From CAXYVC01 sp964292295 (GTDB lineage Bacteria; Acidobacteriota; Holophagae; Holophagales; Holophagaceae), in assembly GCA_964292295.1 (NCBI GenBank), contig CAXYVC010000017.1, positions 1 to 37,558 on the forward strand: a stretch of 37,558 bases of DNA, read 5' to 3'. This document shows positions 31,179-37,558 of this stretch, piece after piece. Positions within the stretch are counted from its first letter, which is position 1; every line of letters starts with the position of its first letter. Made by a program: the position numbers and the translations under genes. The notes beneath the pieces were generated by a model. That model was not told the origin of the DNA. It ran no database searches and saw nothing but the letters and a program-made list of their open reading frames with translations.

Positions 31179-32009
31179 TCAGTCTAGCGCCAGGCGCACC
31201 TGCCGCCCGCCTTCGCCGTACCAGAAGGCGTCCCGGTCCTCCACCGCAGGATGGAGGCGCGCGCCGGGGCCCAGCACGCAGCGCGCGAGGCGTCCGGCGG
31301 GCTCCGCCTCCGGATGCACGTAGCATCCGGGGATGCGGCCCTCCGCTTCCGGCGCCAGTTCCGCCGCCGCGGCGATGAGCTGGTCCGGCGTGCCCACCTC
31401 CCGCCAGGGGAAGGGCTCCGTCACGATGCCCACGTGACGGCTCAGCCGGGGCAGCAGGTCCGCCTTGGTGTCCGAGGGCCCCTCGGGCAGAAACGCCAGC
31501 GCCTCGCGGCCCCAGAGGGAGGCGCCGGTGAAGTGGTAGGGCCCCTCGCCGGTCTCGCCCTTCGGCAGGATGCGGCCATCGGGCCCCAGCCACACGGGAT
31601 TCCAGGGGCCACCCGGGTGCGGCACCAGCAGCCAGCTCAGCTGGGCGCGCCGCGCCCGGTGCGCCTCGCGGAAGGCGGCCCAGGGGACTTCCGCCAGGGC
31701 ATCCCCGTTCCAGACCGCCAGGGGATCCGCGGCCCGTCCCAGGGCATGGCGCAGCCCCCCCGCGCTGCCCAGCAGCACCGGTTCCTCGAAGATCTCCAGC
31801 TCGCCCGCGGCGGCGCGGCGCAGCGCCGCGACCAGGTGGTGGGCGTTGCAGCCCACGGAACCGAAGCCCTGGGCGCGAAGCCGGGCGGCGCTCCAGCACA
31901 GGAGGGAGCGCCCCTGCAGGGTCCACGCGGGCTTCGGAAGCACCCGGGACAGGGGACCCATGCGCGTGCCGAGGCCCGCCGACAGGATGAAGGCCTCCAG
32001 CTCAGCCAA
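31179..32009 (-). CDS. murU: MurU-like nucleotidyltransferase
   Basis: The 276-residue sugar-1-phosphate nucleotidyltransferase starts with the signature FILSAGLGTRMGPLSRVLPKP and has the metal-site aspartate in VWNGDALAEV. MurU joins UTP and MurNAc-1-phosphate to give UDP-MurNAc, bypassing de novo synthesis and so fosfomycin. The family also holds mannose and glucose enzymes, so the substrate is an inference from the adjacent AmgK-like kinase. The start overlaps the stop of the CNNM gene by eight bases. Confidence 0.82.
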   Translation of the reverse strand: MAELEAFILSAGLGTRMGPLSRVLPKPAWTLQGRSLLCWSAARLRAQGFGSVGCNAHHLVAALRRAAAGELEIFEEPVLLGSAGGLRHALGRAADPLAVWNGDALAEVPWAAFREAHRARRAQLSWLLVPHPGGPWNPVWLGPDGRILPKGETGEGPYHFTGASLWGREALAFLPEGPSDTKADLLPRLSRHVGIVTEPFPWREVGTPDQLIAAAAELAPEAEGRIPGCYVHPEAEPAGRLARCVLGPGARLHPAVEDRDAFWYGEGGRQVRLALD

Positions 32010-33327
32010 GGGAGGACGGCTCCGGATCGTCCACCGCGGAGGGCGGGGGCTTCAGCAGGAACTTCCGGGGCGCCATGCCCCGCATCTCCAGCACCCGCAC
32101 CCGCCAGCCCTGGAGGCGCAGCTCGTCCCCCGGGCGCAGGATGCGGCCCAGGCGCTCCTGGAAGAAGCCCCCCAGGCTCACCGAGCCCTCGGAGGACTCC
32201 AGCTTCAGGCGCAGGTGGTCCTCCAGCTGCTCCAGCGTCACCGTGCCCCGGGCCAGCCAGGCCCCGCCGCGGGTGCGCCGCAGGTCGATGACCTCCCGAT
32301 CGAACTCGTCCTGGATCTCGCCCACCAGCTCCTCGAGGATGTCCTCCAGCGTCACCAGGCCGTCGATGCCGCCGTGCTCGTTCACCACCAGGGCGATGTG
32401 CTGCTTCTGGCGCTGGAAATCCAGCAGCAGGTCCTGGATCAGGCGCATCTCGGGCACCAGGAAGGCCGGACGCGCCAGGGCCCGCAGGTCCAGGGGACCG
32501 TGCTGCTCGTGCAGGGCCCAGAGCAGCTCCTTCATGTGGATGACGCCCACGACGTGGTCCAGGTCGCCCTCCACCACGGGGATGCGGGTGTGGGGGCTGG
32601 TGCGCGCCAGCTGGAGGTTGTCGGCCAGGTCGCGGCGCAGGTCGAAGCAGGCCACCTGCCCGCGGGGAATGGCGATCTCCTTCACCGTGCGCCGGGAGAA
32701 GGCGAAGAGGTTCTCGATGAGCTCCTTCCGGGAGAGCTCCAGGGTGCCGCTCGCCTGGCTCTGCTCCAGAAGCTGCTTGAACTCCTCCTCCGAGGGCAGC
32801 AGGTCCTCGGCGCCCTCCCCAGGGGGAAGGCCCATCAGGCGTTCCACGCCGCGGCTGATCCCCGAGAGCGCGGCCGTCAGGGGATGGATCAGGCGAGACC
32901 AGGCCAGCAGGGGGCCTGCGGTCCAGAGGGCCCAGCGCCCGGCGTTCCGGATGGCGAAGGCGCGGGGCACCATCTCCGTGAGCACCACGTGCAGGGTGGT
33001 CATGAGGAGCAGCGCCAGACCCGTGGCCAGGGGATGCACGAGCCAGGGCCAAGGCAGCCAGGCCAGCACGGCGGCGAGGGGACCCTGGAAGAGGTCCTCG
33101 CCGATGGCGCCGAAGGCCAGGGCGCAGACGGTGATGGACACGAGGATGGCCGAGAGGTGGTAGCTGAGGCGGGACTGGACCTCCAGGGCGGCCTTGGCGC
33201 GCGGGTCGCGCTCCCGCATGGCCTCCAGCTGGGTGGGCCGGACGCGCACCACCGCGAACTCCGCCAGCACGAAGAAGGCGGAGGCCAGCAGCAGCAGCGC
33301 GCAGGCGATCAGCGTGCCCAGATGCAT
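32002..33327 (-). CDS. CNNM/CorC-family membrane protein with CBS pair
   Basis: The 441-residue protein has an N-terminal DUF21 (CNNM) membrane region with about three or four helices (about 1-160, for example IACALLLLASAFFVLAEF). Two CBS repeats follow (about 205-330, with TRIPVVEGDLDHVVGVIHMK and ALVVNEHGGIDGLVTLEDIL), then a C-terminal CorC_HlyC domain (about 345-430). The family includes magnesium/cobalt efflux proteins and proteins called haemolysins in error. It lies between the FrzS-like and murU-like genes, 10 bases after the former. No strong ribosome site is visible. Confidence 0.9.
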   Translation of the reverse strand: MHLGTLIACALLLLASAFFVLAEFAVVRVRPTQLEAMRERDPRAKAALEVQSRLSYHLSAILVSITVCALAFGAIGEDLFQGPLAAVLAWLPWPWLVHPLATGLALLLMTTLHVVLTEMVPRAFAIRNAGRWALWTAGPLLAWSRLIHPLTAALSGISRGVERLMGLPPGEGAEDLLPSEEEFKQLLEQSQASGTLELSRKELIENLFAFSRRTVKEIAIPRGQVACFDLRRDLADNLQLARTSPHTRIPVVEGDLDHVVGVIHMKELLWALHEQHGPLDLRALARPAFLVPEMRLIQDLLLDFQRQKQHIALVVNEHGGIDGLVTLEDILEELVGEIQDEFDREVIDLRRTRGGAWLARGTVTLEQLEDHLRLKLESSEGSVSLGGFFQERLGRILRPGDELRLQGWRVRVLEMRGMAPRKFLLKPPPSAVDDPEPSSLG

Positions 33328-33337
33328 GATGGGCGGA

Positions 33338-35098
33338 TCAGAAGGGGCGCGTCAGGTCGGAGGCGCGGCGCAGGCCCTGCTCCAGGTCCTGAAGGGCCTG
33401 GCCCAGGGATTCCAGGCGGGCGGCCTTCTCGTTGAGCTGCCCTTCGAGCTCCCGCTTCTCGCGCTCCAGCTGGGCCACGCGCTCCTGGCTGGCCTCGAGG
33501 TTGCCGCCGAGGCGGCCGAGCTGGGCCTCGCGCTCGTCGATCCCGTGCAGCAGCTCCATCTTCTGGGACTCGAACTCGCTCACCGTCCGGGCCATCTGGC
33601 GCTCCAGCTCCGCACAGGTGCCCTCCAGCTGCGTGCGGGTCCGCGCATGGGCCTCCTCGGAGGCTGCAAGGGCCGCCTCCCGCTCCGCCAGCGCGGCCTC
33701 GCGCTCCTGCACGAGGGCCTCGGTCACCTGGATCCGCTCCTGCTGGGCCTCGCACTCGCGGGTGAGGGCGCCCATGCGGCTGCCCTGCTCCGCCAGCTCC
33801 CGGCGCTGCCCGCGCAGGGTGGCCTCCAGGCCGTGGATATCCACGCGGTGGACGTCGATCTCCCCGCGCAGGCCCTCCACCTGGGCCTCCAGCTCCCGGA
33901 TGCGCGCCTCGCGGGCCTCCGTCTCCTCCCGCAGGGAGGCCAGCTCCGCGTCGGAGCGGCCGCGCTCCGCGAGGGCGGCCTCCAGCTCCTGCACGCGCCC
34001 CTCGCGCTCCAGGCGCAGGGATTCCTGCTCCGCAAGGCGCTGCTCGCAGGCGGAGAGCCGGCCCTGCACTTCCTCCAGGCCGCGGCTCCGCTCCGCCAGG
34101 GCCTCCTCGAGCCCGGGCACACGCCCGGCGGAACCCTTCAGCCCCTCCAGCTCTGCGGCAAGGGCCTCCCGGGCACTGCGGAGCTCCCCCAGCTCCCGGT
34201 CACGCTCCGCCAGCAGGCCTTCCTGGGTCTCGCGGAAGGCCTTCGCCTGGCGCAGCTCCTCCGCATTCTCGTCAAGCTGGCCCTGGGCGGCCGCCAGGGC
34301 GCGCTCCTGGCCGACGAGGGCCTCCTCGGTCTCCTGGATCTGGATGCGCAGGCGCTCGGCCTCGTCGAGGTTCACGGTGGCCGCTTCGTGGGCGTGGCGA
34401 AGCTCCTCGAGTTCCCGGTCCTTGCCGGCCAGCAGCTCGCCCATGTCCTGGAGCTTCGTCTCCAGGTCCTGCACGCGGGCCTCGAGCAGCTCCACGCGCC
34501 CCGCATCCTGGGCGGGGGCCTCGATGCGGGGCAGCAGGAGCGGGGGCAAGGCCAGGGTGGACAGGGAGGGCGCCAGGGGCGCGGTCCGCACCGGCTCCTC
34601 CGGAACTTCCGGAAGCGGCGGGAGCTCGGAGGGTTCCGGTGTCCCGAAGTCGGGCTTCAGGCTCTCCAGCCACTCCTCGCCCAGATCCTCCCCGAGCTCG
34701 CCGAAGGGGTTGTCCGGGTTCAGGGCCTTCGGGGGCACGAGGGCCCCCAGGGCCGACACCAGGGCGCCGGGGGCGATGGGCTTGTGCAGGTAGAGATCCG
34801 CACGCCCCTTGAGGCTCTGGTGGCGCGCGTATTCCTCCTCCGTGGCCTTGCCGCTGATGAGGGCCACCTTGACGCCCGCCAGGGCCGGGTTCTTGCGGAT
34901 GGCGGAGCAGAGGGCGTAGCCCTTGTTGTCGCTCACCTCCACGCAGATGAGCACCGCGGCGTGGTCTCCGGCTTCCAGACGCTGGGCGACGCCGTCAGTC
35001 CCGCCCGCGAAGTCCACGTCGAACGCGGACTCGAGCCCGACCTTGTGCTCCGCGAGGAAGCGCCGGTCGCTGTCAACGATGAGCAGGCGCTGGCCCAT
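33338..35098 (-). CDS. FrzS/AglZ-like pseudo-receiver coiled-coil protein
   Basis: The 586-residue protein has a receiver-like N-terminus (about 1-125) whose acceptor position reads VLICVEVSD, with E54 where Asp is expected, but keeps the LHKPI lysine (106). This pattern, plus ISGKATEEE, resembles the Myxococcus FrzS/AglZ pseudo-receivers. A Pro/Leu linker (about 130-195) is followed by a continuous Glu/Leu/Arg-rich coiled coil (about 200-575). FrzS and AglZ localise dynamically at poles and drive type IV pilus or gliding motility. AAGGA precedes the ATG and TAGACT (35130-35125) is a possible -10. The motility role is inferred by architecture. Confidence 0.8.
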   Translation of the reverse strand: MGQRLLIVDSDRRFLAEHKVGLESAFDVDFAGGTDGVAQRLEAGDHAAVLICVEVSDNKGYALCSAIRKNPALAGVKVALISGKATEEEYARHQSLKGRADLYLHKPIAPGALVSALGALVPPKALNPDNPFGELGEDLGEEWLESLKPDFGTPEPSELPPLPEVPEEPVRTAPLAPSLSTLALPPLLLPRIEAPAQDAGRVELLEARVQDLETKLQDMGELLAGKDRELEELRHAHEAATVNLDEAERLRIQIQETEEALVGQERALAAAQGQLDENAEELRQAKAFRETQEGLLAERDRELGELRSAREALAAELEGLKGSAGRVPGLEEALAERSRGLEEVQGRLSACEQRLAEQESLRLEREGRVQELEAALAERGRSDAELASLREETEAREARIRELEAQVEGLRGEIDVHRVDIHGLEATLRGQRRELAEQGSRMGALTRECEAQQERIQVTEALVQEREAALAEREAALAASEEAHARTRTQLEGTCAELERQMARTVSEFESQKMELLHGIDEREAQLGRLGGNLEASQERVAQLEREKRELEGQLNEKAARLESLGQALQDLEQGLRRASDLTRPF

Positions 35099-35136
35099 GT
35101 GTCCTTCCTTGGCTTTCGGGAACAGTCTAACGGAAA

Positions 35137-35169
35137 TGCGCGCCGCAGGCTTGGCCGGCGGCGCGCATG
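35137..35169 (-). terminator. Intrinsic terminator of htrA
   Basis: On the minus strand ATGCGCGCCGC and GCGGCGCGCAT form a perfect 11-bp stem with an 11-base loop, 14 bases after the htrA stop, followed by TTTCCGTT. It separates htrA from the FrzS-like gene downstream. Confidence 0.75.
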
Positions 35170-35182
35170 GGCAAAAGGGGGA

Positions 35183-36685
35183 TCAGCGGGGGCTGACGGC
35201 CACCGTGATCTGCTGGGGACCCTGGGGCGCCTGCACCAGGAAGGTGAGGGCCCTGCCGGAAGCTTTCCGAACCTCCGCATGGAATTCCGCCAGGTTCTTC
35301 ACCGAGCGGCTGCCCACCGCGGAGATCACGTAGCCGGGCTGGAGCTTCTCGTAGGCGGCGGACCGGGCCGCCACCAAGGTGACGACCACGCCCTTCCGGT
35401 CCTCGGCGATGCGGAACTGGGCGCGGTTGGCGGGGGTGAGGTCCTCCACGCGGAAGCCGTACTGCTTCTCCAGGTTGACGCCCTTGCCCTCTTCCGGGGT
35501 GGCGTTGTCCTGCGCGTCCTCCTCGGCATCCGAGGCGATGACCCGGCGATCCCCGAGGACCACCTTCACGTCCCGCGCCTTGCCATCCCGCACGATGCCC
35601 AGGGTGACGGCTTCCCCGGCCCGGCGACCGGCGATGACGCCCACCAGGTCATCCGGCGTGCGCACCTTGGTGCCGTTGACGGAGGTGATGACGTCCTGGC
35701 GCAGGATGCCAGCCTTGTCCGCGGCGGTGTCCTTCGTGACGTCGCTGACCACCACGCCCTCCTTCACGCCCAGCGCGTCCTGGAAGGCCTTGTCGAGCTC
35801 GGCGGGCAGCACGCCCAGGTAGCCGCGGCTCACGGGACGCCCCTTCTCCAGGTCGGCCAGGACGCTCTTCACGAGGTTGATGGGCACGGCGAAACCGATG
35901 TTCTGGCCCATGGGGTTGATGGCGGTGTTGATGCCCACCACCTCGCCCCGCAGGTTCAGCAGCGGGCCGCCGGAATTGCCGCGGTTGATGGCCGCGTCGG
36001 TCTGGAGGAAGGACTCCAGGCCGCTGCCACCCACGGCGCGGGCGCTGCGCCCCTTGGCGCTGATGATGCCCTGGGTGACGGTGTGCTCCAGGCCGAGGGG
36101 GTTGCCGATGGCCACCACCCACTCACCCACGCGGATCGCATCGCTGTCGCCGAGCTTGGCGTAGGGCAGGTGGCGGGCATCCACCTTGATCAGGGCGATG
36201 TCCATCTCCTTGTCTTTGCCCAGCACCGTCGCGTCGAGCGTGCGCCCGTCGGAGGTCTTCACGCGGATGCGCGCCTCGCCGCCGCGCAGGCCCTCGACCA
36301 CGTGGTGGTTCGTCAGGATCTTGCCGTCGGGGCTGATGATGACGCCGGAGCCGCCAGCCTGGATGCGCTGCTCCTCCTGGGACTGCCGGGGCATCTGGCG
36401 GGGCCCGAAGAACCAATCGAAGAATTCGCCCCCGGAAGCGTCGGGAGTCGCCGCGCGCCCCCGCGCCTTCACGAAGCTGGTGTTCTCGATGGAGACCACC
36501 GTGGGGTTCAGCTTCTCCGCCACTTCAGCGATGGGCGGCAGGCGATCGAAACCCTTGCCATCCACGACGACGGGGCGGTCCTCCTGGGCCTGGGCCACCC
36601 AGCGGTGGCTGAGACCCATGCCCACGCCCATGCACGTGGTGGCGAAGAGGGAGAGTCCAAGGAGCTGTCTGACCTGGGCTTTCAT
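35183..36685 (-). CDS. Periplasmic HtrA/DegP-type serine protease-chaperone
   Basis: The 500-residue protein has an N-terminal signal or anchor (about 8-28) with a possible cleavage after AQA. The trypsin-like domain carries H128 in TNHHVVEG, D162 in EMDIALIKVD and S238 in NRGNSGGPLL. Two PDZ domains follow (about 275-370, with GYLGV and the DTAADKAGIL turn, and about 405-495, with AAYEKLQPGYVIS). The layout is that of DegP/DegQ, quality control of envelope proteins. GGAGG lies well placed before ATG 36685. A strong terminator follows. Confidence 0.95.
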   Translation of the reverse strand: MKAQVRQLLGLSLFATTCMGVGMGLSHRWVAQAQEDRPVVVDGKGFDRLPPIAEVAEKLNPTVVSIENTSFVKARGRAATPDASGGEFFDWFFGPRQMPRQSQEEQRIQAGGSGVIISPDGKILTNHHVVEGLRGGEARIRVKTSDGRTLDATVLGKDKEMDIALIKVDARHLPYAKLGDSDAIRVGEWVVAIGNPLGLEHTVTQGIISAKGRSARAVGGSGLESFLQTDAAINRGNSGGPLLNLRGEVVGINTAINPMGQNIGFAVPINLVKSVLADLEKGRPVSRGYLGVLPAELDKAFQDALGVKEGVVVSDVTKDTAADKAGILRQDVITSVNGTKVRTPDDLVGVIAGRRAGEAVTLGIVRDGKARDVKVVLGDRRVIASDAEEDAQDNATPEEGKGVNLEKQYGFRVEDLTPANRAQFRIAEDRKGVVVTLVAARSAAYEKLQPGYVISAVGSRSVKNLAEFHAEVRKASGRALTFLVQAPQGPQQITVAVSPR

Positions 36686-36760
36686 GGAAACGGAACCTCC
36701 TACATTCCGGCACCGCCGGGACTTTCCCCAACATGATGCCAGTCCAGGGGAGGTTCCCGC

Positions 36761-36789
36761 TGGCCAAGGCAGAGGAAAGGCGCTAGGAT
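36761..36789 (+). promoter_or_regulatory. Probable tRNA-His promoter
   Basis: TGGCCA (36761-36766), a 17-base spacer and TAGGAT (36784-36789) place the start of transcription a few bases before the mature tRNA end at 36803. The -35 is moderate (four of six). Confidence 0.45.
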
Positions 36790-36802
36790 GAAGGGCTCCA
36801 AC

Positions 36803-36880
36803 GGCGGATGTAGTTCAGTTGGTTAGAGCACTGGATTGTGATTCCAGGTGTCGTGGGTTCGAGTCCCATCATCCGCCCCA
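36803..36880 (+). tRNA. tRNA-His (GTG)
   Basis: The gene begins GGCGGATG and ends CATCCGCC-CCA, giving the eight-pair acceptor stem with extra G-1 typical of tRNA-His. The anticodon stem CTGGA/TCCAG closes a loop TTGTGAT with anticodon GTG; the T-arm GGGTTCGAGTCCC is canonical and the CCA is encoded. Confidence 0.97.
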
Positions 36881-36909
36881 GATTCAGCGCCCCGCCCCCG
36901 CGGGGCGCA
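36861..36909 (+). repeat. tRNA-His 3' end plus hairpin, first copy
   Basis: This 49-bp segment, the last 20 bases of tRNA-His with the hairpin behind it, recurs at 37036-37083 with one deleted T and one substitution. The start-to-start distance is 175 bases. Confidence 0.85.
36887..36908 (+). terminator. Hairpin after tRNA-His
   Basis: GCGCCCCGC, four C, GCGGGGCGC forms a perfect 9-bp stem. No T-tract follows, so it is a stable 3' end or a weak terminator. The same hairpin is part of the duplicated copy at 37036-37083. Confidence 0.5.
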
Positions 36910-37035
36910 AGTCTGTCGGGCGGGGATGGGGGTCGAAAACGCAGAGAGGCCGGGGGGTAGGGCCCGGGGGCGGGCCTCCAGCGGAGGCATGGCCACGGTC
37001 AGGCCCGGCCCGCGCCTTTCGCGCGGCCCGAAGGG

Positions 37036-37083
37036 GAGTCCCATCATCCGCCCCAGATCAGCGCCCCGCACCCGCGGGGCGCA
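37036..37083 (+). repeat. Duplicated tRNA-His 3' end without tRNA
   Basis: The segment reproduces the T-arm side, acceptor strand, CCA and hairpin of tRNA-His but is not preceded by a tRNA body. The following bases also share weak similarity (CGGGTC and AAACGC blocks) with those after the first copy, so a larger unit of about 175 bp was probably duplicated. Either a second tRNA-His lost its 5' part or this is an attachment-site-like remnant. Confidence 0.8.
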
Positions 37084-37134
37084 CCTGCATACAGGCCGGT
37101 GGCGGGTCCTCAAACGCGCGGCCCCGCCTCTGCC

Positions 37135-37389
37135 TCAGGCGGGTTCACCGCCCCCCTGGGGTGCCGGGACGGAGACGGGAGTGCAGGCGCAGGGGCCAGC
37201 CCCCTCGGGCGCCTCGAAGAGGCGGTCCAGGTCCACCCAGTGCGCAGAGCATCCGCCCGAACAGCGCCGCGGCACGTGCACCAGCGCCCTGCCCTTTTCC
37301 AGATCAAGCGCCTGGACCGTCACGACCGCGGACACGCCGCCCGAAGCCGGTTTCCAGGTGCGACACGCCCCGATGGCCATCGCGTCCAT
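37135..37389 (-). CDS. Small cysteine-containing protein, unknown
   Basis: The frame has 84 residues from ATG 37389, which has GGAGG five bases upstream. It contains C9, a CSGGC pair near the middle and CAC near the end, around short hydrophobic strands (VSAVVTVQALDLEKGRALV). The cysteine spacing suggests metal binding but no family is recognised. A TAGAAT box with TTGGGG at 18 bases (37435-37406) may be its promoter. The tail is proline- and glycine-rich. Confidence 0.6.
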   Translation of the reverse strand: MDAMAIGACRTWKPASGGVSAVVTVQALDLEKGRALVHVPRRCSGGCSAHWVDLDRLFEAPEGAGPCACTPVSVPAPQGGGEPA

Positions 37390-37405
37390 GGATGCCTCCG
37401 GGATG

Positions 37406-37435
37406 ATTCTACATTTTTTCGCCAGACACCCCCAA
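37406..37435 (-). promoter_or_regulatory. Possible promoter of the small cysteine protein
   Basis: On the minus strand TTGGGG, an 18-base spacer and TAGAAT stand about 17 bases before the start codon. The -35 is poor. Confidence 0.3.
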
Positions 37436-37558
37436 ATCCCCGGCGCTTGGAATTTGTTCTCTTCCATCAAAAAATGCTTGGACTTCCGACGCCATGAGTA
37501 TTATTTTTTGGTTCAACGTGAAACTCCGGGGAAAGCGGCTCGGATCTTGAGGAAGAAG
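37436..37558. other. AT-rich end of window, no gene seen
   Basis: The last 120 bases are AT-richer than the rest, with T- and A-runs (for example TATTATTTTTTGG at about 37500). Short open frames end quickly. It may hold promoters for a gene beyond the edge. Confidence 0.4.

Noticed and set aside
36823..37113. Open frame antisense to tRNA-His and its duplicated tail
   Set aside because: Its C-terminus is the antisense translation of the tRNA; no ribosome site.
1..37558. CRISPR array, rRNA, phage or transposase genes
   Set aside because: No evenly spaced repeats with unique spacers, no rRNA sequence, and no recognisable transposase, integrase or phage structural gene was seen.

Overview
The window is GC-rich DNA from a Gram-negative bacterium. 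A FrzS-type pseudo-receiver coiled-coil protein, an AmgK/MurU-like pair, a mycobacterial-type AhpC/AhpD pair and a very large multi-PAS signalling locus suggest an Acidobacteriota of the Holophagae/Geothrix type. That placement is inferred from gene content; no rRNA or species marker is present.

Layout. (1) 1-1612: an AT-richer accessory strip with an AbrB-type antitoxin and RelE/ParE-type toxin pair, bracketed by two 88-bp direct repeats (84/88 identical) and abutting a tRNA-Phe gene. (2) 1702-10707: housekeeping genes: a membrane-anchored helical-repeat protein, pyrimidine-nucleoside phosphorylase, homoserine dehydrogenase, pyrR-pyrB, a small 2[4Fe-4S] ferredoxin, a divergent OxyR / AhpC-AhpD peroxide module with a visible AT-rich operator, and a cofactor-independent phosphoglycerate mutase. 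(3) 10708-13694: a structured non-coding stretch, a small basic protein, an exported PD40 beta-propeller protein, an AhpD-like protein that lacks its CxxC but carries a ten-cysteine tail, and an EamA transporter. (4) 13791-30137: ten co-oriented signalling genes, mostly overlapping or a few bases apart. (5) 30195-36685: a minus-strand set, htrA and then a likely operon of FrzS-like protein, CNNM/CorC-like protein, MurU-like nucleotidyltransferase and AmgK-like kinase. (6) 36803-37558: tRNA-His, a duplicated copy of its 3' end, a small cysteine-containing protein, and AT-rich sequence with no gene.

The most interesting system is region 4. It runs PAS histidine kinase, response regulator, a 1526-residue fusion (five PAS-like regions, histidine kinase, two receivers, PP2C/SpoIIE phosphatase, RsbW-like kinase), STAS anti-anti-sigma-type protein, CheA with two CheW-like domains, CheW, a membrane chemoreceptor, CheB, CheR and CheY. 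It combines a complete chemosensory core and methylation pair with all three parts of a partner switch (phosphatase, anti-sigma-type kinase, STAS antagonist). The phosphatase and kinase with opposing actions are on one polypeptide. No sigma factor, flagellar, pilus or secretion gene lies in the window, so the output is open. A GCCGATAG box upstream resembles a sigma-28 -10 element, and the FrzS-like gene downstream hints at surface motility; both are inference.
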